Part shown: one piece after another, positions 19,595 to 27,544 of the stretch | Layout of the letters: the number at the start of each line of letters is the position of its first letter | Position numbering within the stretch: the first letter of the stretch is position 1 | NCBI RefSeq assembly: GCF_005221325.1 | Contig: NZ_CP039888.1 | Coordinates: 1,488,001 to 1,552,000 of the forward strand | Direction: 5' to 3' | From: Agrobacterium tumefaciens | Lineage (GTDB): Bacteria > Pseudomonadota > Alphaproteobacteria > Rhizobiales > Rhizobiaceae | DNA: 64,000 bases | Position numbers and translations under genes: made by a program | Notes under the pieces: generated by a model | Seen by the model: the letters and a program-made list of their open reading frames with translations, nothing else | The model's database searches: none | Told to the model about the DNA's origin: nothing

Positions 19595-20332
19595 TTAAAG
19601 TGACGGACGATCGAAAAGGCCGAAGAACAGGAAGCCCAGCAGAAAGCCGAAGACATGCGCATCCCAGGCGATTTCCCCGCCGACATCGCCGAACAGCGGT
19701 ACACCCACGGCAATCAGCACATTGCCGAACAACCACATCAGCGTGAAGATCAGCACGGTGCGGTTGGAAAGCGCCGCAAGAATGCTCTGTCGCGGCATCA
19801 GATGGCCGAAGGAGGCGCTGTAGCCGCCCCGCGCGGGAAAGGCGAAGCGGCAGGCAGCACCCATCAGCGCCGAAACGACGCCGGAGGCGCCGATCAGCAC
19901 CGTGGCATCACCCCAGTTCAGTGCCGCATGACCGAAGGCCGAAACGGCGGCGGAAATGCACCATAACAGTACGAAACGCACTGTTCCGATCCGGCGCAGA
20001 ACCGGCGCGCCGAACGCCATCAGCCACAGGCCGTTGAAGAGAATATGCTCGACGCCGCCATGCAGGAAAGAATAAGTCACCGGCGTCCAGAGCCATTCCA
20101 GCCCCTGCTGAGAAAAAGGCACCGCATAACGCAGCGGAATGAAGCCGAAGGTGAAGATGAACCAGCCATTGCCTTCCTCGGAGAGGAGATAGGCGGGAAC
20201 GATATAGGCGACGGCCAGCGCTGCCAATATGCCGACGAGCAGCCCCGGCAGATTGAAGACGGGATTATGCGTGTCGTCTTTCGGTTCCGGCGTTTCCGAA
20301 ACCGGCGGCTGTTCGCCGTCCTCGTAGGACAT
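19595..20332 (-). CDS. Rhomboid family intramembrane serine protease
   Basis: 245 residues from ATG at 20332 (MSYEDGEQ); the frame upstream to 20374 lacks support. A hydrophilic N-terminus of about 25 residues precedes six membrane segments. The catalytic dyad is visible: Ser150 in GASG and His226 in WDAHVFGFLLG, with HGGVEHILFNGLWL in the second segment supplying the His/Asn of the oxyanion hole. Rhomboids cut membrane proteins within their transmembrane helices. The substrate is not indicated by context; the gene precedes the CBS gene in the same direction at 156 bases. Confidence 0.92.
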   Translation of the reverse strand: MSYEDGEQPPVSETPEPKDDTHNPVFNLPGLLVGILAALAVAYIVPAYLLSEEGNGWFIFTFGFIPLRYAVPFSQQGLEWLWTPVTYSFLHGGVEHILFNGLWLMAFGAPVLRRIGTVRFVLLWCISAAVSAFGHAALNWGDATVLIGASGVVSALMGAACRFAFPARGGYSASFGHLMPRQSILAALSNRTVLIFTLMWLFGNVLIAVGVPLFGDVGGEIAWDAHVFGFLLGFLFFGLFDRPSL

Positions 20333-20684
20333 GATCCATCCCTGTCTTGGTCGAAATTTGTGTTCCCCGAGCAATATAGGAAGCCCGAACGAAAAAAAAG
20401 CCGTCCCGCCTTTGCAGCGCGACGCCGAACCGCAACCGGCTCGAGCGCCGGGCCACGGGCGGTCCGGCTTGCCGACGCGCCCGTGGAATCGCGGGCGGCG
20501 CCATCAATTGTGCTGAAGGGAGCGTTCCCCCGACATGGCGGCACGGATGCCATGACCGTGGCCGCGAGGCAATCTCAACCATTTGTTAACCTTAACAAAT
20601 CCGGTTGGCACGAAAATCGCTACGCATAGAATTACAGACGTTCGGATGGACATGATGTCCCAAAAACGAACAAGGAGAAATGCT
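20333..20684. other. Divergent intergenic region, rhomboid / PAS_5 gene
   Basis: About 350 bases with GC-rich, non-coding character in the middle. The last 110 bases before the PAS_5 gene turn AT-rich and hold the palindrome at 20581-20600. A poly-A tract (GAACGAAAAAAAAGCC at about 20390) lies on the rhomboid side. No RNA gene was recognised. Confidence 0.5.
20581..20600. promoter_or_regulatory. 9-2-9 palindrome, candidate operator upstream of PAS_5 gene
   Basis: ATTTGTTAA-CC-TTAACAAAT is a perfect inverted repeat about 85 bases upstream of the PAS_5 start codon. The halves contain TTAACC/TTAAC, the half-site of the cell-cycle regulator CtrA, but the spacing (2 bases between TTAA motifs) is not the standard 7. 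It could serve another dimeric regulator. Confidence 0.4.
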
Positions 20685-21242
20685 ATGAAGAGCATGGCCG
20701 GACTGGACATATATGCCTATTGGGATGAATTGCGCGGCAGCAAACCCGCGCCGCGTCGCGAGGATATCAATCCCGCAAAACTCAAAGCCCATCTCGGCGA
20801 TCTTTTCATCCTGACGGACAAGGGAGAGGCCACGCCTTTCTTCCGCCTTGCGGGCACGCGTCTCTGCGACCTGTTCGGCCGGGAATTGCGCGATCGGCCG
20901 TTTTCGGAGCTGTGGCATCAGGCAAATGCCACCTTCCCCTGCCGGGTGGCGCGCGGCATCCTGCAACATCAATTGCCTGTTATCTTCGATGTCGAAGCGG
21001 AAGACGATTATGGCGCGGCGCCACTGGCATTCGAAATGCTGCTGTTACCGCTGCGCACGGATGCCGACGCCGCTCCGCGGCTGCTTGGCGCGCTGCTTCC
21101 CGAACGGCCACGCCACGAATTCGCGGCACCCATCCGTTGCCTGTCGATGAAAAGCAGCCGCCTACTGCACATGGACATCGCGCCATCGGAACATCAGGCA
21201 GACATGGAAACCGCCTCCACACCATTTGCGGGACGCTTCTAA
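20685..21242 (+). CDS. PAS_5 domain protein (PF07310-like)
   Basis: 185 residues from ATG at 20685, preceded by AAGGAG at a 7-base spacing, which settles the start. The domain covers about residues 5-140, with the family sequence YAYWDELRGSKPAPRREDIN and then FRLAGTRLCDLFGRELRDR. Proteins of this family are alphaproteobacterial, usually single-domain cytoplasmic sensors without a fused output. No catalytic residues are expected. It is followed at 183 bases by a PilZ protein in the same direction, so the two may be controlled together. Confidence 0.85.
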   Translation: MKSMAGLDIYAYWDELRGSKPAPRREDINPAKLKAHLGDLFILTDKGEATPFFRLAGTRLCDLFGRELRDRPFSELWHQANATFPCRVARGILQHQLPVIFDVEAEDDYGAAPLAFEMLLLPLRTDADAAPRLLGALLPERPRHEFAAPIRCLSMKSSRLLHMDIAPSEHQADMETASTPFAGRF

Positions 21243-21425
21243 CGGCCTGTCCCGCCACGCACGCCCAGGCCGCAGGGTTACCGCCACCGCGGAAGTTTTT
21301 AAAAAAATAGGTCAAAGCTGTAACGATTTTGCCAATCAGAAGAATTGTAGAGATTAAAGAATACAGTCTGTTAACTCGCGCGATGTAGAGAATTACCGTC
21401 ATCATTCATCATAATTGCGCTGCTC

Positions 21426-22043
21426 ATGTTTTCGTCCCGTTCGGTCAACACCGCCCAAATCCTGCGCCCGGTTGAGGAAACCCACCTCGACGACGCCGTC
21501 CGCGTGTCCTTCACCGGCCGCCTGATGTTGCCCGACCATGAGGAATATGATTGCACCGCGACCGAGATGACCGCCGAACGGGCGCAGTTCACCTGCTCGG
21601 GCATGGCCCGCAATGGTGACCGCGTCATCGCCTATCTCCAGCATATCGGCCGGATCGAAGGCACGGTGACGGCGCTTACCCCAGCGGGCTTCCTCATCGC
21701 CATCAACGCCCCGGAGCGCAAGCGGGAAAAACTCGCCGCCCAGCTGGCATGGATCGCCAAACGCCAGTTGCTCGGCCTGCCGGAAGACCGTCGCCATGAC
21801 CGCCTGACGCCGCGCAACGCAAAAGCGCAGCTCGTTCTGGAAGACGGCGTGCTCGTCGCCTGCCGGCTCATCGACCTTTCCCTGTCGGGTGCAGCCATCG
21901 AGATCGAAAACCGGCCGCCCCTCGGCACCCGGGTCCAGCTCGGCAAGAACATGAGCGGCAAGATCGTGCGCCACTTCATGGAAGGCGTCGCGGTCGAGTT
22001 CGACCGGGTGCAATCGCCCGACGCGCTGATCGAGTTCCTCTAG
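21426..22043 (+). CDS. PilZ domain protein (two PilZ-like units)
   Basis: 205 residues. The C-terminal half (about 118-200) has the c-di-GMP-binding signature: Arg126 and Arg130 (R-x3-R in DRLTPRN) and DLSLSG at 150-155 (D-x-S-x-x-G). The N-terminal half (20-100) has the same strand order (VRVSFTGRLMLPD...CTATEMTAERAQF) but lacks the arginine pair and the DxSxxG motif. Thus it is probably a non-binding structural copy. Such proteins report cyclic di-GMP levels to motility or polysaccharide targets. The partner is unknown. Confidence 0.88.
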   Translation: MFSSRSVNTAQILRPVEETHLDDAVRVSFTGRLMLPDHEEYDCTATEMTAERAQFTCSGMARNGDRVIAYLQHIGRIEGTVTALTPAGFLIAINAPERKREKLAAQLAWIAKRQLLGLPEDRRHDRLTPRNAKAQLVLEDGVLVACRLIDLSLSGAAIEIENRPPLGTRVQLGKNMSGKIVRHFMEGVAVEFDRVQSPDALIEFL

Positions 22044-22125
22044 AATCTCCCAATGAATGCGGCGCGGTTTGCGCCGATAAATGCGCGCAGCATTGTCAGC
22101 GCGTAGTGTGATCCATCATGGCCTC

Positions 22126-22367
22126 ATGATTGAGGATATCCCGCGCCGCTGCGCTTCACCTCGGAAACCTCCATTATCTCTTTCGCGCTGCCGAATTTCC
22201 AGTTCCGTGCCGTGACCGCCTACGACATTCTGCGCACGCACGGCGCGCCGATCGGAAAACGCGATTATGAAGGCCAATTGCGCACCAGATCGGCCTGGAT
22301 TGCCGCCCCGGGGCGGTCGCAAAAACCGGCTTTCAAAGATTTTTCCAAGAAAATACGATTTTTTTGA
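22126..22367 (+). pseudogene. Frameshifted remnant of a small unidentified gene
   Basis: From 22134 to about 22310 a frame is open with strongly G/C-biased third codon positions and a protein-like product (APLRFTSETSIISF, then VTAYDILRTHGAPIGKRDYE). It has no ATG. An ATG in another frame at 22126 gives MIEDIP and then would need a single-base shift near 22142 to join the open frame. This suggests a small gene broken by an indel. After about 22310 the coding bias is lost and the frame ends at TGA 22365. A GTG at 22212 could start a 51-residue peptide, but has no ribosome-binding site. Confidence 0.4.
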
Positions 22368-22711
22368 AGTTTTTTTGTCGCCCTTTTCGGGCTGTTCCAG
22401 CCTGAAACACGCATCCCAAAACGGGAAATCCACGTCCTCGCCAAGCCCTGCGAACCGACAGCATGCGACCGAAAAAATCGCGGGGCGTGGAAAACTGCTT
22501 TAAATCCAGCAGTCTAGATGACTACCAAAAGCCTAAGACGGCAATGCGTAAAATTGTAATAAAATTTGCTTCAAAAACGCGTAAAAACTCACTCAAATAC
22601 AGTTCAAAATAGCCGCTAATTTGCTGAAATTTAAGCTCAAATTGCCTCTCCTAAATTTCCGCCGGCTAAAAATATAACTGCGAATGTCTCCTCACCACGG
22701 GGAGACAAGCA
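22368..22711. other. AT-rich upstream region of the BTLCP gene
   Basis: About 340 bases without a credible gene. From 22480 to 22690 the composition is unusually AT-rich for this replicon (runs such as TTGTAATAAAATTTGC), which fits a promoter or nucleoid-protein-binding region for the peptidase gene. No palindrome or RNA motif is recognised. Confidence 0.45.
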
Positions 22712-23320
22712 ATGAACAAGAACAACCGTTTCGTTTTCACTCTGATCGCATTCATCGTCAGCGCCATCGCCCATCAGGCAAGCGCTTCGCCGGCCGCCGT
22801 CATGCGTGTGATCGGCAAGGCCAATCCGCCGATCGGCCACTATGAATTCTGCCAGACCTATCAGAGCGAATGCCAGCCGACCTCGCTGGACAATGGCCCG
22901 ATGCAGCTGACCGAAGAGCGCTGGAAGACGATGCTCGACGTCAACTACACCGTCAACACCACCATCACGCCGATGACCGACATGGAAATCTATGGCGTTG
23001 AAGAGCGCTGGGCCTATCCCACCACCGTCGGCGATTGCGAAGACTTCGTACTTCTGAAGCGCAAGATGCTGATGAACAAGGGCTTCTCTCCCTCCAACCT
23101 CTTGATCACGGTCGTCCTGCAGCCGAATGGCGAAGGCCACGCCGTTCTGACAGTCCGCACCGACCGTGGCGATTTCGTTCTCGACAACATGCGCAACAAG
23201 GTCATGAACTGGTCGGAAACCGAATATACCTACCTGAAGCGCCAGGACACGGCCAATCCGGGCCGCTGGGTAAAAATTCAGGACGGCCGCGCCACCGCTG
23301 CGGTTGGCGGCATCCGATAA
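22712..23320 (+). CDS. BTLCP: transglutaminase-like cysteine peptidase (DUF920)
   Basis: 202 residues with a signal peptide (NNRFVFTLIAFIVSAIAHQA, cut near SAS/PAA). The catalytic triad of the bacterial transglutaminase-like fold is in place: Cys109 in VGDCEDFVLLKR, His143 in GEGHAVLTVRT, Asp158 in DFVLDNM. Family members such as LapG are periplasmic proteases that release adhesins under c-di-GMP control. A lapD partner is not nearby, so that role is only possible. The gene has a good ribosome site (GGGGAGA) and a strong terminator. Confidence 0.92.
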   Translation: MNKNNRFVFTLIAFIVSAIAHQASASPAAVMRVIGKANPPIGHYEFCQTYQSECQPTSLDNGPMQLTEERWKTMLDVNYTVNTTITPMTDMEIYGVEERWAYPTTVGDCEDFVLLKRKMLMNKGFSPSNLLITVVLQPNGEGHAVLTVRTDRGDFVLDNMRNKVMNWSETEYTYLKRQDTANPGRWVKIQDGRATAAVGGIR

Positions 23321-23356
23321 AACCAGACAGCATACCCTCTCCGTCTCCCCAAACTA

Positions 23357-23386
23357 AAAAGCCGGCTCCGCAAGGGGCCGGCTTTT
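23357..23386 (+). terminator. Factor-independent terminator of the BTLCP gene
   Basis: Stem GCCGGCTCC/GGGGCCGGC with a GCAA tetraloop, flanked by AAAAA on the left and TTTT on the right. It probably works in both directions, serving the convergent DUF1489 gene as well. Confidence 0.88.
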
Positions 23387-23409
23387 CCATCAACCCAATC
23401 CGTGAAGCG

Positions 23410-23844
23410 TCAGAGCAAGCCAAGCTCGGCCAGTTCCCGCCTGAGGTCGGATGGCATGTCTTCACCACCACCGCCGCCGCCGAGATCGCGTGGCGCCTCG
23501 TCATCCTTCAGGTAACGCCAGCCCTGAAACGGCCGCTTTGGCGCGGGCGAGGTCTCGATCACCTCAGGGCCGAGAATGAGGTCGCAGCGGGAAATGCCGT
23601 CTTCCCCCTTGAAGGAGCGAATATCGAGCAGATTCTGCCGCGCCTGCACCTGTCCCTTGATGACCCAGTAGAGCGAACCGCCTTCCAGCAGTTCTTCGAC
23701 CCGTTTCGGGATCATCCGGGTGGTGTGGACGCTGTGCGGCTCAAGGCCTGCGGCAATTGCAGTCAGGGAGCGATGCGCCACCCAGTCCCTCAAATCCTGA
23801 AGGGAGTCCGCGCCGACGCAAAGTTTGATGAGATGTAGAGGCAT
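23410..23844 (-). CDS. DUF1489 family protein
   Basis: 144 residues. The DUF1489 pattern (MPLHLIKLCVGADSLQDL at the start, VHTTRMIPKRVEELLEGGSL, then CDLILGPEVIET and PFQGWRYL) is clear. This family is confined to alphaproteobacteria and has no known function. A glycine run (GGGGGGED) separates the domain from an acidic helical tail. The protein lacks a signal peptide. It is convergent with the BTLCP gene and downstream of sdaA in the same direction, 65 bases apart, possibly as an operon. Confidence 0.88.
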   Translation of the reverse strand: MPLHLIKLCVGADSLQDLRDWVAHRSLTAIAAGLEPHSVHTTRMIPKRVEELLEGGSLYWVIKGQVQARQNLLDIRSFKGEDGISRCDLILGPEVIETSPAPKRPFQGWRYLKDDEAPRDLGGGGGGEDMPSDLRRELAELGLL

Positions 23845-23909
23845 GCCCCTATCAATGCCTTTTTGCGACGGGCGTCAAGCATCTGCACCATGCCTGCCGC
23901 CCTGCCCGC

Positions 23910-25313
23910 TCAGCACTCCACAACGTTGACGGCGAGGCCGCCGGTGGAGGTTTCCTTGTATTTTTCGCTCATGTCGTTGCCGGTCTGGCGCATGGTCTCG
24001 ATACAGGCATCGAGCGGCACGAAATGTTGTCCGTCGCCCTTCAGCGCCAGCGAGGCGGCTGTTACCGCCTTGACGGCGCCGAGCGCGTTACGCTCGATGC
24101 AGGGCACCTGTACAAGACCCGCAATCGGATCGCAGGTCATGCCGAGGTGATGTTCAAGCGCTATTTCGGCAGCGTTTTCGATCTGTTCGGGCGATCCACC
24201 CATGACGGCGGCCAGCCCCGCCGCTGCCATCGCAGCAGCCGAACCGACCTCGCCCTGACAGCCCACCTCTGCGCCCGAAATGGAAGCATTGTGCTTGATG
24301 ATGCCGCCGATGGCCGCCGCCGTCAGCAGGAAATCCCGCACGTCGTCGATAGTCGCATCCTCGTGGAAATGCCGGAAATACCTGACCGTAGCAGGCACGA
24401 CGCCCGCCGCGCCGTTGGTCGGCGCAGTGACGACACGTCCGCCGGCGGCGTTCTCTTCGTTCACGGCCATGGCGTAAACACTGAGCCAATCATTCGCCAT
24501 GACAGGATTGAGCCGGTTGCTGCGCCACTCCTCATTGAGTTTCTCATAGATCGAGCGGGCGCGACGGCGCACCTTCAGGCCACCGGGCATGATGCCGTCC
24601 ACCTTCAGACCGCGCTCGATGCAGCCGTTCATCGCCTCCCAGATCTGGTCGAGCCGTTCGTTCAGCTCCTCACGCGAAACCACCGTTTCCTCGTTGGCGC
24701 GTTTCATCTGGGCGATGGTGCGGCCAGAACGGCCAGCCATATCGAGCATTCCCCGTGCGGTCGCGAAGGGATAAGGCACGCGCGGACCGTTATCGATGGT
24801 CTTGCCACGCTGCTTGATCGCCTCCAGTTCCGTATCGGTCACGACGAAACCGCCGCCGACCGAATAATAGATGCGCTTGATGAGCAGCCTGCCCTGATTG
24901 TCGAAGGCGGAGAAAATCATGCCGTTGGCATGGCCGGGCAGCGGGTTCTTCTTGTCGAAGACCAGATCTTCTGCCGGGCGGAACACATAGGACGGGTGGC
25001 CGGGCGGCGTTACCTTGCCTGCCTTTTCCACCGTCTCGATAATGGCGTCCATCGCATCGGGATCGACAAGGTCCGGCCGCTCGCCGGTGAGACCGAGAAC
25101 GACGGCGCGCCCGGTGCCATGGCCGATACCGGTAAAGGCAAGAGAGCCATGCAGGCTGACCTTCAGCTGCGCAACGGCCGCGCCGGCCGGCCGCGGCCAC
25201 TCATCGCTGAGGATCAGCGCCAGGAAGCGGTTGGCAGCCGTCATCGGCCCCATCGTATGGGAACTGGAAGGACCGATACCGATCTTGAAGACGTCGAAGA
25301 CCGAAAGAAACAT
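23910..25313 (-). CDS. sdaA: L-serine ammonia-lyase (L-serine deaminase)
   Basis: 467 residues from ATG at 25313 ([20 protein letters not shown]); the extra 21 codons upstream are not supported. It is the single-chain iron-sulfur type: an N-terminal beta domain with [11 protein letters not shown], and an alpha domain carrying the three cluster cysteines in [24 protein letters not shown] and the terminal VEC. The enzyme turns serine into pyruvate and ammonia in the cytoplasm. No pyridoxal phosphate site is present. Its 3' neighbour is the DUF1489 gene. Confidence 0.96.
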   Translation of the reverse strand: MFLSVFDVFKIGIGPSSSHTMGPMTAANRFLALILSDEWPRPAGAAVAQLKVSLHGSLAFTGIGHGTGRAVVLGLTGERPDLVDPDAMDAIIETVEKAGKVTPPGHPSYVFRPAEDLVFDKKNPLPGHANGMIFSAFDNQGRLLIKRIYYSVGGGFVVTDTELEAIKQRGKTIDNGPRVPYPFATARGMLDMAGRSGRTIAQMKRANEETVVSREELNERLDQIWEAMNGCIERGLKVDGIMPGGLKVRRRARSIYEKLNEEWRSNRLNPVMANDWLSVYAMAVNEENAAGGRVVTAPTNGAAGVVPATVRYFRHFHEDATIDDVRDFLLTAAAIGGIIKHNASISGAEVGCQGEVGSAAAMAAAGLAAVMGGSPEQIENAAEIALEHHLGMTCDPIAGLVQVPCIERNALGAVKAVTAASLALKGDGQHFVPLDACIETMRQTGNDMSEKYKETSTGGLAVNVVEC

Positions 25314-25423
25314 GAAGTTTACCCTGCGTAATGGATTCCTGCCCATCATATCCAAAGCTGTAGCGGATCGCCACAAAAGAGCGGCACCGGCTTTTGCAGC
25401 TGCGACATGAAGGTCCCGGAAAC

Positions 25424-25461
25424 GAAAACAGCACGGTTTCCAGAGGAAAACCGCGCTGTTT
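25424..25461 (-). terminator. Terminator of the 33-residue protein gene
   Basis: A long imperfect stem (AAACAGCRCGG-type arms, GGAAAACC opposite GGTTTCC) with a 3-base loop ends 26 bases past the small gene's stop. On the minus strand TTTTCGTTT follows. Confidence 0.72.
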
Positions 25462-25487
25462 CAAAACCCGTCATTCAGGAGAGAGGC

Positions 25488-25589
25488 TTATGGGCTGCCA
25501 AAAATGTACGTCAATGCGAGAAATGCGGCAAAGCCTGCAAGTGCGCGAATGGTGACGCCCCAGCAGGATTTCTGAGCGGTTTCTTCCAT
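25488..25589 (-). CDS. 33-residue single-pass membrane microprotein
   Basis: ATG at 25589 is preceded by CTGGAG at a 5-base spacing. The product begins MEETAQKSCWGVTIRALAGF and continues into AAFLALTYIFGSP, that is, a short polar head and one hydrophobic helix (about residues 11-31). A hairpin terminator follows directly. The combination of ribosome site, membrane segment and terminator argues for a real gene although it is very short. The role is unknown. Small membrane proteins of this size often regulate a transporter or a kinase; no such partner is adjacent. Confidence 0.6.
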   Translation of the reverse strand: MEETAQKSCWGVTIRALAGFAAFLALTYIFGSP

Positions 25590-25966
25590 GATTACTCCAG
25601 CTATTCACTCTCCGGGGGATCTTCAAGACCAGCCCGTTGACGCAAGCATTTATTAAAATCCGGCGGCAAACGCAAATGCAAAAAGCGGCTAAATGAAGGC
25701 ATTTTCGATAAGCTGCCATTCGCCCCGCGCATAGGTCTGTAAAAAAACAAGGTGTTAGCGATAGGCTCGAAACGGCACTGGTTTGGGGCTTCGCCGCAAT
25801 TTAGGCTAAAGTGTAACCGTTTTTTAAAGCTTTCCCACAAACGCCTGTTGAAAACCCTCGGCACCGGCACGTTGCGGTCGAATTTTTTCCGCGGAAGCAC
25901 CGCATCTTGAAAGGCCGTGGGCGCTACTTTATCGACGATGGCAATGATAACGTCGCGAGTCTCTCC
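25590..25966. other. AT-rich divergent intergenic region
   Basis: About 380 bases between the microprotein and the 116-residue protein. Open frames on the minus strand here are shadows. The sequence includes several A/T tracts (for example TGTAAAAAAACAAGG near 25740 and CGTTTTTTAAAGC near 25820) that could be promoter parts. No RNA gene was recognised. Confidence 0.45.
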
Positions 25967-26317
25967 ATGCAGCAGGCATCCTCTTTTCCCGACCGCGAAA
26001 CGGTCGCGTCGAAACTCACGTCGCTGACCAGCGAGGACAAGGCGTGGGTGTTGCTGTTGATGGAAAACGCCCTGCAGGATGAAAATCTGCTGGCGGGCCT
26101 CAATCTTTATCTCGACCAGCAGACAAGCGCCCGCTTCCTCAACAGCCTGAAGCTGGAAGCGGCCGGCGACTGGCTGGGCGGCAACGCCCCTGCCCGCCTG
26201 CAGATTCGCCTCGCGGAAATTGCAAGGGCGAGCCAGCACGCCGCCTATCTCGCCTTCCGCAAGGGGCTAACGGCATCGGCCGGTCTCGAAAAAGCCTATC
26301 CCAAAGCGCCGATCTGA
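25967..26317 (+). CDS. Hypothetical helical protein
   Basis: 116 residues from ATG at 25967 (MQQASSFPDRE); a TTG at 25907 would add 20 residues and has GGAAG upstream, so the start is uncertain. The sequence looks wholly alpha-helical and cytoplasmic (SLTSEDKAWVLLLMENALQD; SARFLNSLKLEAAGDWLG). There is no known motif. It is convergent with the phosphodiester glycosidase gene, 9 bases between stop codons. Confidence 0.6.
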   Translation: MQQASSFPDRETVASKLTSLTSEDKAWVLLLMENALQDENLLAGLNLYLDQQTSARFLNSLKLEAAGDWLGGNAPARLQIRLAEIARASQHAAYLAFRKGLTASAGLEKAYPKAPI

Positions 26318-26326
26318 TCTTTCCGG

Positions 26327-27091
26327 CTAATCCGGCACCCTGTCGACGACGGCGATGATCGGCCCCATGGGAAACAGCGTGTCCCGCCGGTTCATCGCGG
26401 GAATATCGACGCTGGATATCGTGCCGTCGAGATAAAGCGCATTGGGCGCATCCAGCACATCCCTGAACAGCGTGCCGAAATCGTAGAAGCGGACGGTCGT
26501 TTCCGAAATGGCGAAATGCACCATGCCGTCGCGGGAGACACCGACGCCGTTGCGGCGTTTCAGGCTGTCGCTATCGGGCAGGAAACGCGGATGTAGCTTG
26601 CCATCGATCACCAGCATCGGCCCGGACTGGGTGGCGAAATCGGGTTTCGGGTCCGCAGCCAGATAAGCCTCCGTGTCCAGCACCCCGGCCTTATTGTCTT
26701 TCAGATAAAAAACGCCATTCGGCAGGAGGTGGAAATTTCCCCAGCCGCCCCGCGTGCTGATCGGTGAGCGCTCCACGCCGTTTTCGACGAAGAGGCCAAC
26801 GGGCGAATAGTCGGAATGGTACATGCCGCCATTCATGGCGAAGACGCTGAACATGTGCTGGCGCCACAAAGCTGAAGAGAGATCGGCAAAGTTTCGATAT
26901 CCCTGCCCTGAGACATGATCCTGGTCATAGATGCGGATGGTGTTTTTTGCCGGGTCGAAACTGCATACAGTGTAACGGCCGCCGGCATGGTCGATGATCT
27001 TGCAGAAATCCGGTTGCGCGCCTGCCTCAGCCGAAAACGGCAGCAGCAATGGCAGCAGCAACTGCGCCAGTTTCTTCATCGATATGATCAT
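26327..27091 (-). CDS. Phosphodiester glycosidase family protein (NAGPA-like, DUF2233)
   Basis: 254 residues with a signal peptide (MKKLAQLLLPLLLPFSAEAG). The catalytic-domain landmarks are the MNGGMYHSDYSPVGLFVENG loop, FHLLPNGVFYL, ATQSGPMLVIDG and LYLDGTISSVDIP, as in bacterial relatives of the human 'uncovering enzyme'. It probably removes sugar groups from phosphodiester-linked glycans in the periplasm; the substrate is not known. The ATG at 27091 has AAAGGGG five bases upstream. A cysteine pair (FCKII, TVCSF) may form a disulfide. Confidence 0.87.
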   Translation of the reverse strand: MIISMKKLAQLLLPLLLPFSAEAGAQPDFCKIIDHAGGRYTVCSFDPAKNTIRIYDQDHVSGQGYRNFADLSSALWRQHMFSVFAMNGGMYHSDYSPVGLFVENGVERSPISTRGGWGNFHLLPNGVFYLKDNKAGVLDTEAYLAADPKPDFATQSGPMLVIDGKLHPRFLPDSDSLKRRNGVGVSRDGMVHFAISETTVRFYDFGTLFRDVLDAPNALYLDGTISSVDIPAMNRRDTLFPMGPIIAVVDRVPD

Positions 27092-27141
27092 GCCCGCCCC
27101 TTTGATTCTCGTCAGGCGAACATTCGCAGGGAAATTCGGTC

Positions 27142-27180
27142 AAAGAAAAGGCGTCACCCGGGTTTTCGGGCAACGCCTTT
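27142..27180 (-). terminator. Terminator after the entericidin-like gene
   Basis: On the minus strand AAAGGCGTTGCCCG pairs with CGGGTGACGCCTTT around an AAAAC loop, then TTCTTTG follows. It starts 19 bases past the small lipoprotein's stop codon. Confidence 0.8.
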
Positions 27181-27198
27181 CCGCGAGGGGAGGCTTGA

Positions 27199-27360
27199 TT
27201 AACGACGCGCTGCGCGGTCCACGTTGCGGCCGGCATCCTGTGTCGCATCAACGGCGTTCGCCGTATCCCGGCCCATGCCGCGAATGGTATTGCCGCAGGA
27301 ACTCAGGGTGACAACCGTCAGCAAAGCGACGAATACGGTCGAAAGAATACGTGTGATCAT
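27199..27360 (-). CDS. Entericidin A/B-family small lipoprotein
   Basis: 53 residues. A lipoprotein signal (MITRILSTVFVALLTVVTLS) ends in the lipobox LSSC, so the mature chain starts at Cys22, and continues as CGNTIRGMGRDTANAVDATQ, the entericidin pattern. The start has AGGGGAG 8-9 bases upstream. Entericidins are tiny outer-membrane lipoproteins linked to stress and cell-lysis balance. In E. coli two such proteins act as toxin and antidote; only one copy is visible here. It has its own terminator. Confidence 0.85.
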   Translation of the reverse strand: MITRILSTVFVALLTVVTLSSCGNTIRGMGRDTANAVDATQDAGRNVDRAARR

Positions 27361-27544
27361 GTGAAACTACTCCCCTATGACTTGCCCTCCAAAAGGCAAG
27401 CACCGATGTGATATGCGTCACAATAACGTGAGTCCCAAAAAACGGTTCCCGCTGTATTTCAAAAAATCCTGTCGATGAAAATTAACAGGGTTTTGAAGTT
27501 CCCGAGGGAAACTCGGCGCCAGGATTGTGGCTTAGGAAAATTCC

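Noticed and set aside
24024..25331. 435-codon open frame opposite sdaA
   Set aside because: Antisense shadow; sdaA has complete catalytic motifs in the other strand.
25601..26239. 212-codon open frame on the minus strand
   Set aside because: Covers an AT-rich intergenic part and the antisense of the 116-residue gene; no signature and implausible composition.
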